A stretch of 64,000 bases of DNA from Bog-473 sp963840245 (GCA_963840245.1 CAWIYI010000033.1:4046-68045), one strand, 5' to 3'; shown: positions 41,087-53,505, counted from the first letter of the stretch. Numbers and translations: made by a program. Notes: generated by a model from the letters alone, not told the origin.

Positions 41087-41230
41087 GGGGGCGGCCGGGC
41101 GCCCCGGGATTCACCCGTCGGTCGATTTGGCCCGGCGCAGTCGAAACCCCAAGTCGGCCGGCGCTTCGGCGCGCCGGAGCGCACATGCGGCTTGGAACTC
41201 AGCGCCCGTTCGATCCGACATGCGGCTGCG

Positions 41231-41995
41231 TCACGCCAGGTGCGTGCGCGGCCGCTCCAGCAACTGTCCGTCCAGGAACATATCGATCTTCTCGTTGTAG
41301 AAGGCGATCAACCCGGCGATGGGCAGTAGCTCTCGTGTGGGGAAGTCGTAGGTCCACGCGATGTCGGGATGGATCCGCAACTCAACGTTGGCCGACCAGT
41401 AGCCGCTCGTTGTCCCCTTGTACGGGCAGGCAGTCTCCGTGTCGGACGGCACCAGATGGGTGAAGTCGACGTCGGTCCGATCGATGTAATACCGCGTCGG
41501 GAGCCCGGTCTCGAAGCACAGAACGGGCGACGAGGTCTCGGCCAGCACGACGCCCTTGGACTCGACGCGTAGGCGCCGGCTGGAGCGCAGGGCGTCGACC
41601 CGCGTATATGGGTTGCGCGGGTGGACGAAGATCTGCTCGTCCTCCTCGAACCACGCATCGAATGCCGACCACGAGAAGCGGATGGTGTCGTCCAGGCCCT
41701 CCACCTTCGCGGCCGTGAGCACAGTGGCCGCGCTGGGCCGGTCGACGTCGCCGACCCGCACGCCGTAGCGCCGGGCGTCGCCCCGCGACGTCTCCATGAC
41801 CTGTTCCTCATCGATGAGCGCGTCGGCACGCACGTCAGCCAGCGGGATGTAGTACTGCGGGTACGACGTGTTCTCCCACACGTAGCGGGCCGCGGTCGTG
41901 TCGACCACGGCCTGGCCCGCCAAATAGGCCCGGACTCGGCGCGGGACGGGCTGCACGTGATTGACCGGTACGGGTGGGGCTGGAAAGTCGCTCAC
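41231..41995 (-). CDS. DUF427-domain protein
   Basis: The protein has two DUF427 modules, the second with the strong FVHPRNPYTRVDAL and CPYKGTTSGYWSANVE motifs. The latter binds a nucleobase-like or sugar group in solved relatives, although no reaction is firmly established. The 254 residues fit two-module members common in Actinobacteria. There is no signal peptide. It lies downstream of nadA on the same strand, separated by a minisatellite, so it may be read from the nadA promoter. Confidence 0.85.
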   Translation of the reverse strand: MSDFPAPPVPVNHVQPVPRRVRAYLAGQAVVDTTAARYVWENTSYPQYYIPLADVRADALIDEEQVMETSRGDARRYGVRVGDVDRPSAATVLTAAKVEGLDDTIRFSWSAFDAWFEEDEQIFVHPRNPYTRVDALRSSRRLRVESKGVVLAETSSPVLCFETGLPTRYYIDRTDVDFTHLVPSDTETACPYKGTTSGYWSANVELRIHPDIAWTYDFPTRELLPIAGLIAFYNEKIDMFLDGQLLERPRTHLA

Positions 41996-42068
41996 TGCAA
42001 TGGCCTCCTGTCGGTGCGGCGCCCGACCGTCGGGACCCTATCGGCGTTTCCGCACAGTCGAGCACAGG

Positions 42069-42217
42069 CGAGTCAGCTGACTGCCGAGTCAGACGAGTTA
42101 GATGGGTCAGGCGAGTCAGATGGGTCAGACGAGTCAGATGGGTCAGATGGGTCAGTCGAGATCAGGGAGTCGAGTCAGACCGGCCAGCGAGTCAGCACCG
42201 AGTCAGCAGCGAGTCAG
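42069..42217 (+). repeat. GAGTCAG minisatellite between nadA and the DUF427 gene
   Basis: About 150 bases are built from GAGTCAG and GGGTCAG units, including two full copies of CGAGTCAGATGGGTCAG and degenerate flanks. The final unit overlaps the nadA stop codon at 42214. On the nadA strand each unit reads CTGACTC, so each supplies a TGA in one of the frames. Units are irregular in spacing and the array lacks spacers, so it is not a CRISPR. Confidence 0.85.
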
Positions 42218-43308
42218 GTGATCGCCAGCATGCGCTCGAGCGCGACCCTGGCCCACTCCGTCGTGTCCGCGTCGACGACGATGCGGTTCCGCACCTCGCC
42301 GTTCACCAGTCCCTCGAGGACCCAGGCGAGATGCTGGGGGTCGATGCGCGACATGGTGGAACAGGGGCACACCAACGGGTCGAGGCAGATGACGGTCTTG
42401 TCCGGCGACTCGTTGTTCAGCCGGTTCACCAGGTGGATCTCCGTCGCGACACCGATGACCGCGCCGGGCGGCGCGGCTGCGACGGCCCGGATGATCGCAT
42501 CGGTCGAACCCGTGACGTCGCCGAGCTCCACCACCTCGTGTGCGCACTCGGGGTGGATCATCACGATCCCCTCAGGGTGCTCGGCGCGAAATGCCTCGAC
42601 GTGCTCGGGGCGGAAGCGCTGGTGCACCGAGCAGTGGCCCTTCCAGAGCAGAAGCGTCGACTCCTTCACCTCGCGGTCGCCGCAGCCGCCCAGCGGGAGC
42701 CGCGGGTTCCACACCCGCATGTCGTCGACGCCGTAGCCGAGCTCGAAGCCGGTGTTGCGCCCCAGGTGCTGGTCGGGGAAGAAGAGGACGCGCTCGCCCC
42801 TCTCGAGGGCCCAGGTCAGCACCGCCCGGGCATTGGACGACGTGCAGACCGCGCCACCGTGGCGACCGACGAAGGCCTTCAGCGCGGCGGCCGAGTTCAT
42901 GTAGGTGACCGGGATCAGGCCGTCCAGGTCGATGACGCGGCCGAGCTCGTCCCACGCCTCCTCCACCTGGTCGATGTCCGCCATGTCGGCCATGGAGCAC
43001 CCGGCATTGAGGTCCGGCAGGAGGACCTGCTGGTGGTCGCCCGTGAGGACGTCGGCCGACTCGGCCATGAAATGGACGCCGCAGAAGACGATGAACTCGG
43101 CCTCAGCCTGGTCGGCGGCCAGCCGGGAGAGCCCGAACGAGTCCCCTCGGGCGTCGGCCCAGCGCATGACCTCGTCTCGCTGGTAGTGGTGGCCGAGGAT
43201 GAACAGCCTGGACCCGAGCGAGGTCTTGGCGGCGGCGATCATGTCCGCCAGTTCGTCCTCGGTTGCGGACGTGTAGCGCTCCGGAAGTGGCGTCTGAAGC
43301 CTGAGCAT
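42214..43308 (-). CDS. nadA: Quinolinate synthase
   Basis: This [4Fe-4S] enzyme condenses iminoaspartate with dihydroxyacetone phosphate to quinolinate in NAD synthesis. The 364-residue protein starts MLRLQTPLPERYTSATEDEL. It contains LGHHYQRDEVM, VFCGVHFMAESADVL (first cluster Cys), VTYMNSAAALKAF, CTSSNARAVL (second), HPECAHEVV and CLDPLVCPCSTMSR (third). A longer frame runs upstream on this strand, but it is the antisense of uvrC. nadB and nadC are not in the window. It is divergent from uvrC. Confidence 0.94.
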   Translation of the reverse strand: MLRLQTPLPERYTSATEDELADMIAAAKTSLGSRLFILGHHYQRDEVMRWADARGDSFGLSRLAADQAEAEFIVFCGVHFMAESADVLTGDHQQVLLPDLNAGCSMADMADIDQVEEAWDELGRVIDLDGLIPVTYMNSAAALKAFVGRHGGAVCTSSNARAVLTWALERGERVLFFPDQHLGRNTGFELGYGVDDMRVWNPRLPLGGCGDREVKESTLLLWKGHCSVHQRFRPEHVEAFRAEHPEGIVMIHPECAHEVVELGDVTGSTDAIIRAVAAAPPGAVIGVATEIHLVNRLNNESPDKTVICLDPLVCPCSTMSRIDPQHLAWVLEGLVNGEVRNRIVVDADTTEWARVALERMLAIT

Positions 43309-43470
43309 CTGGTCTGCCCCCTTGTCGGGAGAGCATCGATATGGCCGGCGGGGACAGCCTGGTCGCCCATCCGCGGGTATGTCGGCCTCGATGCGAGGTT
43401 GTATGCCGGAAACCAGGCCGGCCCAGCCAGTGTAACGCCCCCCACCAGCGGCTGCGCGAGAGTGGACCTG

Positions 43471-45336
43471 ATGCAGTATCGGCCTCCTACCGGCTCCATC
43501 CCGGACGCCCCGGGCTCCTACCAGTTCTTCGATGCCGAGGGCCGGGTCCTCTACGTGGGGAAGGCGAAGTCGCTCCGCCACCGCCTGCCCAGCTACTGGC
43601 AGGACTCGGCCAAGCTCATGCCGCGCACGGCCCAGATGGTGGCCCAGGCCGATCACGTCGAGTGGGTGGTCGTCGACAGCGAGGTCGATGCCCTGATTCT
43701 GGAGCACTCGCTGATCCAGGCGCACCTGCCCCGCTACAACGTCCGCCTCAAGGACGACAAGAGCTACCCCTGGCTCGCCGTCACGCTCAACGAGGAGTGG
43801 CCTCGGCCGGCCGTGGTGCGCGGGCGCAAGCGCAAGGGCGTCCGCTACTTCGGCCCCTACGGCAACGCCGGCGCCATCCGGTCGACGCTGGACCTGCTGG
43901 TCCGGAGCTTCCCCGTGCGCACGTGCTCGGACACCAAGTTCACCCGCCACGAGCGGTTGAGGCGGCCCTGCCTGCTCTACGACATCGACCGCTGTTCGGG
44001 CCCCTGCGTCGGCGCCGTCGACCACGCCGCCTACGACGGCTACGTCAACGACCTCATGGGGTTCCTCTCGGGCGACACCGAGCCGGTGCTGGCCCGGCTC
44101 GAGACGGAGATGCTCGAAGCCAGTGAGGAGCTGCAATTCGAGCGGGCGGCCCGGCTGCGCGACCGGATCGCCGCCGTCCACAAGGCGGCCGAGTCCCAGC
44201 AGATGGTCTCGGACCGGGCCGAGGACTTCGACGTCGTGGGGCTGGCCGAGGACCCCCTCGAGGCCTCGGTCCAGATCTTCCGGGTGCGCCGGGGCCGCGT
44301 GGTGGGGCACCGGGGCTTCGTGGCCGAGAAGGTGGAGGACCTCTCGGGGCCCGAGTTCATGGCCCTGGTGGTCTCGCAGGTCTACGGCGCGGACGGGGCG
44401 GAGGTGCCGCGCCGGCTGCTCGTGCCCGAGGAGCCGGCCGACCGCGAGCTGCTGCAGCGCTGGCTGCACGCGGTGCGGGGAGGCCCGGTCGACATCGCCG
44501 TCCCGCAGCGCGGCGCCAAGCGCGCCCTGCAGGAGACGGTGACACGGTCGGCCGGCGAGGACCTGGCCCGGCACCGGCTGCGGCGCGCCGCCGACCACAA
44601 CGCCCGCTCGAAGGCGCTGACCGAGCTGCAGTCCGCCCTGTCGCTGCGCGAGGCGCCGCTGCGGATCGAGTGCTACGACATGAGCCACCTGCAGGGCACC
44701 GACTACGTGGGCTCCATGGTCGTGTTCGAGGACGGGCTGGCCAAGCGTTCCGACTACCGGCGCTTCAAGGTGAAGTCGGTTCCGGGCAACGACGACTACG
44801 CCGCCATGGAGGAGGTTCTGACGCGCCGCCTCACCGCCCTGAAGCAGCCAACCGAGGTACCGGCGGACGGACGGCCGCGCCGCTTCGCCTACCGACCCAA
44901 CCTGATCGTCGTCGACGGCGGCAAGGGGCAGCTCGGGGTGGCCGAGCGCGTCGTGCGCGAGCTCGGGCTCGACGACGAGGTCGAGCTCGCCTCGCTGGCC
45001 AAGCAGTTCGAGGAGGTCTATCGGCCCGGTTCGCCCCACCCGGTGCGCCTGCGCCGGGGCTCCGACGCCCTCTACCTGTTGCAGCGGCTGCGTGACGAGG
45101 CCCACCGCTTCGCCATCACGTTCCACCGGGAGCGCCGGGGGAAGCGGATGACGCGCAGCATGCTCGACGACATCCCGGGCCTGGGGCCCGCCCGCAAGGC
45201 GCGGTTGGTCAAGGAGATGGGCGGGGTCAACGCCGTGCGGGCGGCCACACTGGAGGACCTGCTGTCCAGGTCATGGCTGCCCGACAACGTCGGACTCGCC
45301 GTCTACGAGGCGATGCACAAGGCTGGGGGGCGATGA
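43471..45336 (+). CDS. uvrC: Excinuclease ABC subunit C
   Basis: This is the dual-incision nuclease of nucleotide excision repair (621 residues). The N-terminal GIY-YIG domain begins PDAPGSYQFFDAEGRVLYVGKAK, with the 3' incision residues. A UVR domain follows (ETEMLEASEELQFERAARLR). The RNase H-like 5' nuclease domain has ECYDMSHLQGTDYVGSMV and VVDGGKGQL, and tandem HhH motifs close it (LDDIPGLGPARKARLVKEMG). The ATG at 43471 precedes the domain directly. The start of rapZ overlaps the stop (ATGA). Confidence 0.95.
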   Translation: MQYRPPTGSIPDAPGSYQFFDAEGRVLYVGKAKSLRHRLPSYWQDSAKLMPRTAQMVAQADHVEWVVVDSEVDALILEHSLIQAHLPRYNVRLKDDKSYPWLAVTLNEEWPRPAVVRGRKRKGVRYFGPYGNAGAIRSTLDLLVRSFPVRTCSDTKFTRHERLRRPCLLYDIDRCSGPCVGAVDHAAYDGYVNDLMGFLSGDTEPVLARLETEMLEASEELQFERAARLRDRIAAVHKAAESQQMVSDRAEDFDVVGLAEDPLEASVQIFRVRRGRVVGHRGFVAEKVEDLSGPEFMALVVSQVYGADGAEVPRRLLVPEEPADRELLQRWLHAVRGGPVDIAVPQRGAKRALQETVTRSAGEDLARHRLRRAADHNARSKALTELQSALSLREAPLRIECYDMSHLQGTDYVGSMVVFEDGLAKRSDYRRFKVKSVPGNDDYAAMEEVLTRRLTALKQPTEVPADGRPRRFAYRPNLIVVDGGKGQLGVAERVVRELGLDDEVELASLAKQFEEVYRPGSPHPVRLRRGSDALYLLQRLRDEAHRFAITFHRERRGKRMTRSMLDDIPGLGPARKARLVKEMGGVNAVRAATLEDLLSRSWLPDNVGLAVYEAMHKAGGR

Positions 45337-46202
45337 GCGAGTTCGTGGTGGTCACCGGGATGTCCGGCGCCGGCCGTTCCACCGCGGCGGCGGCGCTCGA
45401 GGACGTGGGGTGGTTCGTCATCGACAACCTGCCGGCCGGCCTCATCATGAAGATGGTGGAGATGGTGGACCGCCCCGGGTCCGGCATCGAGCGCGTGGCC
45501 CTGGTGATCGGGCGCGGGGGTGCCAACACGGGAACGGAGTACTTCGACGACCTGCCCGACGTCCTCGACGAGCTGCGCGCCACGCGAAAACGGGTGAGGG
45601 TCGTCTTCCTCGATGCCGCGGACGAGGTCCTGGTGCGCCGCTACGAGGGCACCCGGCGGCGCCATCCCCTGGCGGCCCGCGGCGTGGAGGAGTCGATCGC
45701 CGACGAGCGCAAGCTGCTGGGGCCGGTGCGCGAGCGCGCCGACCTCCTCGTCGACACGAGCGAGCTCAATTCGAACCAGCTCCGGCTGCGCGTCCTCGAG
45801 GCGTTCGGCGGCGACGAGGCCCTGCAGATGCAGACGTCGGTGATCTCCTTCGGCTACAAGCACGGCATCCCGCTCGACGTCGACGTGGTGTTCGACTGCC
45901 GTTTCCTGCCCAACCCCTTCTGGGTCGAGGAGCTGCGGCCCTTCAGCGGGATGGACGAGCCGGTGCGCGCCTACGTCCTCGGCCAGCCCGAGTCGCAGGC
46001 GTTCCTCGAGAAGGTCGACGACCTGCTCACGAGCATCCTCCCGGCCTTCGCCCGCGAGGGGAAGTCGTACCTGACCATCGCCATGGGCTGCACGGGTGGG
46101 CGTCACCGCTCCGTGACGCTGGCCGAGGAATTGGCGGCACGGTTGCGCGACCACGGCGAGGGTGAGGCCGTGTCGGTGTTCCACCGGGACATCGACCGAT
46201 GA
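45333..46202 (+). CDS. rapZ: RapZ/YvcJ-family nucleotide-binding protein
   Basis: The P-loop VVTGMSGAGRSTAA lies at the N-terminus. The Walker-B-like FVIDNLPAGL and the conserved C-terminal GCTGGRHRSV are typical of the family. In E. coli RapZ guides RNase E to a small RNA; the Gram-positive relatives bind nucleotides with less clear roles. The length of 289 residues is normal. It overlaps uvrC and yvcK by four bases on each side, the canonical uvrC-rapZ-yvcK cluster. Confidence 0.93.
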   Translation: MSEFVVVTGMSGAGRSTAAAALEDVGWFVIDNLPAGLIMKMVEMVDRPGSGIERVALVIGRGGANTGTEYFDDLPDVLDELRATRKRVRVVFLDAADEVLVRRYEGTRRRHPLAARGVEESIADERKLLGPVRERADLLVDTSELNSNQLRLRVLEAFGGDEALQMQTSVISFGYKHGIPLDVDVVFDCRFLPNPFWVEELRPFSGMDEPVRAYVLGQPESQAFLEKVDDLLTSILPAFAREGKSYLTIAMGCTGGRHRSVTLAEELAARLRDHGEGEAVSVFHRDIDR

Positions 46203-47089
46203 GCCATGGTGCTGGGCGACGGGGCGGGCGGCCCTCGGTCGTGGCCATCGGCGGTGGGCACGGCACGGCGGTGACGCTGAAGGCGGCGCGGCGCTACGCC
46301 GGCGCGCTCACGGGCGTGGTCTCGGTGGCCGACGACGGCGGGAGCAGTGGCCGGCTGCGCGAGCTGCTCAACGTCGTGGCGCTGGGCGACATCCGCAAGT
46401 GCCTGGTCGCCCTGGCCGACGAGGACTCAGCCCTGGCCGCCGCCTTCGAGCGCCGCTACGACGAGGGTGAGCTGGCCGGCCACGCGCTCGGCAACCTGAT
46501 CCTGGCCGGACTGATCGATGCCACGGGCGACCTCGTCCTCGGGGTGGCCGAGGCGGCCCAGCTCCTCGGCGCCCGTGGCGACGTGCTCCCCGCCACCTCC
46601 GAGCTCGTCGTGCTCAAGGCCGAGTCCGACCACGGCACCGTGGCCGGACAGGTGGCGGTCAAGGGGACGGCCGACATCCAGCGGGTCTCACTGGTTCCGG
46701 GGGACGCCCAGCCGCCGCCGCTGGCGGTGGAGCGCATCGCCCAGGCCGACCAGATCGTGATCGGCCCCGGGTCCTTGTTCACCAGCGTGTTGGCCGCCGT
46801 GGCGGTGGGCGGTATCACCGAGGCGGTGGCCTCCTCCAAATCTCCGGTGGTCTACGTCTGCAATCTGCATCCGGAGATACCCGAAACCGAGGGATATGAC
46901 GTCGCAGACCATGTGGCGGCCCTGGCCAGGCACGGTGTCGCGGTCGACGTGGTGCTGTGTGACACCATCCGGGGCATGGGCATCGGCAAAACGGATGTCG
47001 CCGTGCACGACGTACCCCTGACGGGTGAGAACACCCTGGTGCACAGCCCGGCCAAACTGGCGCAGGCGCTGTCCGGTCTGCTGACATAG
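46199..47089 (+). CDS. yvcK: YvcK/CuvA-like gluconeogenesis factor
   Basis: The protein opens VVAIGGGHGTAVTLKAARRY and has VSVADDGGSSGRLREL, hallmark motifs of the UPF0052 family related to CofD. In B. subtilis and mycobacteria it binds UDP-sugars and affects cell-wall growth and gluconeogenic growth. The conserved GHALGNLILAGL and GPGSLFTSVLA stretches are present. It overlaps rapZ (ATGA). In many Actinobacteria whiA follows this gene, but here gap begins 24 bases later. Confidence 0.92.
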   Translation: MSHGAGRRGGRPSVVAIGGGHGTAVTLKAARRYAGALTGVVSVADDGGSSGRLRELLNVVALGDIRKCLVALADEDSALAAAFERRYDEGELAGHALGNLILAGLIDATGDLVLGVAEAAQLLGARGDVLPATSELVVLKAESDHGTVAGQVAVKGTADIQRVSLVPGDAQPPPLAVERIAQADQIVIGPGSLFTSVLAAVAVGGITEAVASSKSPVVYVCNLHPEIPETEGYDVADHVAALARHGVAVDVVLCDTIRGMGIGKTDVAVHDVPLTGENTLVHSPAKLAQALSGLLT

Positions 47090-47113
47090 CTGGTCCGGAG
47101 AGGAAGGGAAGAC

Positions 47114-48407
<1,294 letters not shown>

Positions 48408-48438
48408 TCCTGTGCGAGTGAGCTAAGAATGGTTGATA

Positions 48439-49464
<1,026 letters not shown>

Positions 49465-50364
49465 CTCCCTGTGCCCCGGGGTCGAGCTGACCGAGAACCT
49501 GCGCTTCGATCCGGGCGAGAAGGCCAACGACCCCGCGTTCGTGCAGCGGCTGATCGCCGGCTTCGACGCCTACGTGGACGAGGCCTTCGGCGCCGCCCAT
49601 CGCGCCCATGCCTCCATTGTGGGGCCGCCCCGGTTCCTCCCGAGCGCGGCCGGTCTGCGCTTCGCCCGGGAGATCGAGGTCCTGGGCGGGATCCTGGGGC
49701 GGCCGGCCCGACCGTTCGTGGCCGTCGTCGGGGGCGCCAAGGTGGCGGACAAGCTCGAGGTCCTCGAGGTCCTGGCCACCAAGGTGGACACGCTCGTCGT
49801 CGGGGGCGGCATGGCGTACACGTTCCTGGCCGCCCGGGGACAGGACGTCGGCAGCTCGCTGCTGGACGAGTCGCACCTCGCGGACTGCCGGGCGCTCCTC
49901 GAATCCGGGGTGGACATCCTGCTCCCGACCGACACCCGCGCCCTCGAGCCCGGCGGCACCTTCGGGCCGCCGTCGGAGGGCCACGGGCCGCGTGGGAGCG
50001 TCAAGGTGATCGAGGGCGACCTGCCCGACGGGTGGACGGGCCTGGACATCGGCCCTGACTCGGCGGCTGCCTTCGCCGAGGTCGTGGCGGGTGCGGGCAC
50101 CGTCCTCTGGAACGGGCCGCTCGGCGCCTTCGAGGACCCGCGCTTCGCCGCCGGCACGCGGATCGTGGCCGAGGCCGTCGCGAATTGCCCCGGGTTCTCG
50201 GTCGTGGGCGGCGGCGACAGCGCCAGCGCGCTGGAGGAGCTCGGGCTGTGCGACCGGGTCGGCTACCTGTCCACCGGTGGCGGCGCGTCGCTGTCCTTCA
50301 TCGAGCGCGAGGGCCATCTGCCGGGGATCGACGCCCTGCGCCAGGCCCCCAACGCGCCACGGGG

Positions 50365-51153
50365 GTGAGCGCGCGCCGCCCGTTGGTCAGCGGGAATTGG
50401 AAGATGCACCACGACCACATCGAGGCGCTGCACACGGTGCGCGACCTCGGGCTGCGGCTGAAGCCCGAGGACGTGGCCCGGGTCGACGTGTCGGTGCACC
50501 CGCCGTTCACCGACCTGCGCACGGTGCAGACGCTGGTGGAGAAAGAGCACATCCCCGTCGCGCTCGGCGCCCAGCACTGCTCGGCTGAGGACGAGGGGGC
50601 CCGGACCGGCGAGGTCAGCCCGCGCTTCCTGGCCCGCCTGGGCACGGCCTACGTCATCGTCGGGCACTCGGAGCGGCGGACGCTCTTCGGCATGGACGAC
50701 GCCACCGTGGCGGCGACGCTCCGGGCCGTCCTGCGCAACGGCATGACGCCGATCCTCTGCGTCGGGGAGTCCGAGGAGCAGCGCGACGCGCGACAGACGG
50801 AGAGCGTGCTGGAGGAGCAGGTCCTCGCCGCCCTCTCGGGACTTGCGCCCGAGGTCGTCGGCGGCCTGGTGCTCGCCTACGAGCCGCTCTGGGCCATCGG
50901 CACCGGCAAGGCGGCCACCGCGGTGGACGCCGAGGATGCCTGCGTGTTCATCCGCTCCCTGGTGGCCAAGCTCGGCGGGGACGAGGCGGCGGGGAGCTTC
51001 CGGATCCAGTACGGGGGCTCGGTGAACGGCGAGAACGCCCGCGATCTGATGGCCGAGCCGGACGTGGACGGCCTGCTGGTGGGGGGTGCCAGCCTGGAGG
51101 CGGGGGCCTTTACCGACATCATCAGGGCTACCGCCGCCTGCTACCGTTCCTAG
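50365..51153 (+). CDS. tpiA: Triosephosphate isomerase
   Basis: This TIM-barrel enzyme interconverts the triose phosphates. The catalytic Lys is in SGNWKMH (about residue 13), the His in VIVGHSERR and the Glu in AYEPLWAIGTG. The phosphate-gripping loop and IQYGGSV are present. The 262 residues are normal for the family. GTG at 50365 overlaps the pgk stop. Confidence 0.95.
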   Translation: MSARRPLVSGNWKMHHDHIEALHTVRDLGLRLKPEDVARVDVSVHPPFTDLRTVQTLVEKEHIPVALGAQHCSAEDEGARTGEVSPRFLARLGTAYVIVGHSERRTLFGMDDATVAATLRAVLRNGMTPILCVGESEEQRDARQTESVLEEQVLAALSGLAPEVVGGLVLAYEPLWAIGTGKAATAVDAEDACVFIRSLVAKLGGDEAAGSFRIQYGGSVNGENARDLMAEPDVDGLLVGGASLEAGAFTDIIRATAACYRS

Positions 51154-51193
51154 GCCGAACGGGCGCGTTCGGCCGCGAGTTGGAGGCTCCGCC

Positions 51194-51442
51194 GTGCTGG
51201 CAACGTTGGACACCGTCACCTGGATCTACATCGTCATCGAGGTCCTCGCCGCGCTCGGCCTCATCTTCCTGATCCTGATGCACAGCGGGAAGGGCGGCGG
51301 CCTCTCCGACATGTTCGGCGGCAGCGTGGGCGCGGCGGCGCAGGGCTCGACGGTGGTGGAGCGCAACCTGGACCGCATCACGGTCACGGTGGCCATTGTC
51401 TTCGCCCTCACCACGATCACCTTGGACCTCCGGCTGCAGTGA
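51194..51442 (+). CDS. secG: Preprotein translocase subunit SecG
   Basis: The short protein (82 residues) has two membrane segments (IYIVIEVLAALGLIFLILMH and ITVTVAIVFALTTITLDL) joined by the SGKGGGLSDMFGGS loop that defines SecG. The GTG at 51194 gives the usual length. Its position after tpiA is the classic actinobacterial arrangement. The stop overlaps the next gene's GTG. Confidence 0.93.
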   Translation: MLATLDTVTWIYIVIEVLAALGLIFLILMHSGKGGGLSDMFGGSVGAAAQGSTVVERNLDRITVTVAIVFALTTITLDLRLQ

Positions 51443-53255
51443 CTGGCCGGGGCCGACGCCCCCGGCGCTGGCGGTGGCTGGTCGGGACATGCGCCGCGCT
51501 CGCCGTCGTGGCCTCCGCCTGCGGGGGCGCCGGCGGGCAGGGCGGGACCACCGTCACCTACGTGGGCGTGGCGGGCGGGAAGATCTCGTTCGGCATGACC
51601 CAGAGCCCGACGGGCTGCAACCCCAACACGCCGGCCGGTGACACCCCGGGGACGCAGACGGTGTTGGCGGGTGTGCTGCCCAGCCCCTTCGTGGTCAACA
51701 GCTCCGGGATGCCGATGGCCAACGCGGACCTGATCGTGTCGTCGGAACTGGTCGACACGAAACCGGAGACGATCGTCTACACGCTGAACCCCAAGGCGGT
51801 GTGGTCGGACGGTGTGCCGATCACGGCCGCGGACTTCAAGTACGCCTGGGAAGAGCAGCGGGGCGACCCGGTGGAGTCGTCGCCCGACGTGTCGAGCATC
51901 GCGGGGTACCGCGACATCGCATCGGTGGCGGGGTCGAACGGGGGCCACACCGTGACGGTGAAATTCAAGACCACCTTCGCCGACTGGCAGATGCTCTTCG
52001 ACAACCTCGTGCCGGCCCACGTCATGGAGAAGGTGGGGTGGAATCCGAACTGCCTCACGGTGAACCCGGACATCGACCTGTCGGGCGGACCCTTCAAGAT
52101 CGGCTCGGTGGCGCCCTCGACGATCACCCTGGTGCAGAACCCGAAGTGGTGGGGGACACCGGCGAACGCCCGCTCCATCACCGTCCACATCGCGTCGTCG
52201 ACAGCGCAGCTGGCCCAATGGATGGCCTCGGGGTACGTGCAGGTGGCGGCACCCACCACGGTGACGCAGTCGTTCCTGACCCAGATGACGGGGTTGCCCG
52301 GAGCGCAGAGCGAGGTGGACACCTCGGCGACCCTGCTGCAGCTGGACATGGCGAGCTCGCTGGGATCGGACCTCTCGCCCGACCTCCGCGCGGCCATCGC
52401 CCTGACCGTCAATCGCCAGGACCTGGTCAACCAGCAGGTGAGCTGGGCCGTGCCGGGGATCGCGCCCGGGAACAGCCATGTGTACGTGCAGGGGCAGCAG
52501 AACTACAAGCCCGCCATCACCGGCTCCTCGACCACGACCATTCCGCCTGCGACGTCGTCGACGTCGACGTCGACCACGGTGATCGGTGCCGGCGGCAGTG
52601 TGAACTTCCCGGTGACGCCGGTGCCGGCGCAGGCGGCTGCGCTCCTCACGGCGTCGGGCCTCGTCCGCGCCCCGGGCGACCCCTACTACCAATTCGGCTT
52701 CGGCACCCCGTTCCAGCTGCACATGATCTACGACTCGAGCGACCCTTGGGCCTCGGCTGCCGCCCCGACCCTGCGCACCGAGCTACAGGCGGCCGGCCTC
52801 GACACCACGCTCGTGCCCGTCGACGGCGCGGCCGAGACCGGCCAGATGCTGGCGGACGGCTCCGCCGACCTGGCGGTGCTCCCGGTCAGCTTCACGCCGT
52901 ACCTGAGCCAGACCATGGCCTGGTACACGCTGCTCCTCGGCCCGGCGGGCAAGAACGGGTCACAGGACTGGACGGGCTTCTCGAACAGCCAGTTCGACCA
53001 GCTGGTGACGACGGCCTCGAAACAACTCAACCCGAACACGGCGGCCGGCTACTACAGCCAGGCGGACACGCAGCTGTGGGACGAGATGGTCTCGCTGCCC
53101 CTCTTCGCGGAGCCGACGGCCTGGTCTGGAGCCGGACGATCGGCGGCGTCAACGCCATCCCGCGGAGCACCAGCCTCCTCTGGTACGCGCAGCTGTGGGC
53201 GGTTCAGAGACCGGAATCCACCAGCAACACGACACCGTCGCTGCCGGGTCAGTAG
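51439..53255 (+). CDS. Peptide ABC transporter substrate-binding lipoprotein (SBP_bac_5), one frameshift
   Basis: An N-terminal lipobox LAVVASACGG (Cys28) anchors this exported binding protein. The family 5 core includes YTLNPKAVWSDGVPITAADFKYAW and the later TVNRQDLVNQ region, typical of OppA/DppA. A Thr/Ser-rich insert (TTTIPPATSSTSTSTT) lies in the middle. The frame shifts near 53120; the repaired end reads TIGGVNAIPRSTSLLWYAQL and stops at 53255. It overlaps secG (GTGA). Since oppBCDF at 14-19 kb has no binding protein nearby, this may be its partner. Confidence 0.85.
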
Positions 53256-53306
53256 GAGGAGCACGGCAGGGGCGGATCGGGCCCCGCGAGTCCTCCCGGC
53301 GGGCAC

Positions 53307-53328
53307 TCGGGCCCGGGGGAGGGCCCGA
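53307..53328 (+). terminator. Candidate terminator hairpin after the binding-protein gene
   Basis: TCGGGCCC and GGGCCCGA pair perfectly around the loop GGGGGA, 51 bases after the stop and 47 bases before the tRNA-Leu. It lacks a T-run, so it may act only partly or with Rho. It also marks the end of the conserved host operon. Confidence 0.4.
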
Positions 53329-53375
53329 TGGCCACGCGCTACGATCTCCCAACGCTGCTGTCCAGTGGCAAGCCC

Positions 53376-53459
53376 GTCGGAGTGGCGGAATAGGCAGACG
53401 CGCCAGCTTGAGGGGCTGGTGCCCGCAAGGGCGTGGGGGTTCAAGTCCCCCCTCCGACA
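53376..53459 (+). tRNA. tRNA-Leu (anticodon GAG), integration site of the element
   Basis: The acceptor GTCGGAG pairs with CTCCGAC, with discriminator A. The anticodon stem CCAGC/GCTGG holds the loop TTGAGGG, anticodon GAG. A long variable arm and the T-loop GGTTCAAGTCC are typical for leucine. An integrase gene ends only 63 bases downstream, and the 3' end of the tRNA forms the left att core. Confidence 0.95.
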
Positions 53460-53460
53460 C
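53450..53460 (+). other. Putative attL core at the 3' end of tRNA-Leu
   Basis: CCCTCCGACAC ends the tRNA gene and recurs at 63655-63665. The upstream T-arm sequence TTCAA is also shared with one substitution and a two-base gap. The copy is short but sits where integrases of this type recombine. Confidence 0.55.
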
Positions 53461-53505
53461 GCTATTCTCCCTGGTCAGACGGCTATATGGGTGCGAGATA
53501 GGCGC

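Noticed and set aside
42069..42217. CRISPR-like array
   Set aside because: Units are contiguous and imperfect, have no spacers, and no cas gene is in the window.
43309..45126. A long N-terminal extension of nadA
   Set aside because: The added sequence is the antisense of uvrC and the normal NadA start is at 43308.
51226..52722. A 498-codon minus-strand open frame
   Set aside because: It lies antisense to secG and the binding-protein gene and is Arg/Gly-rich shadow sequence.
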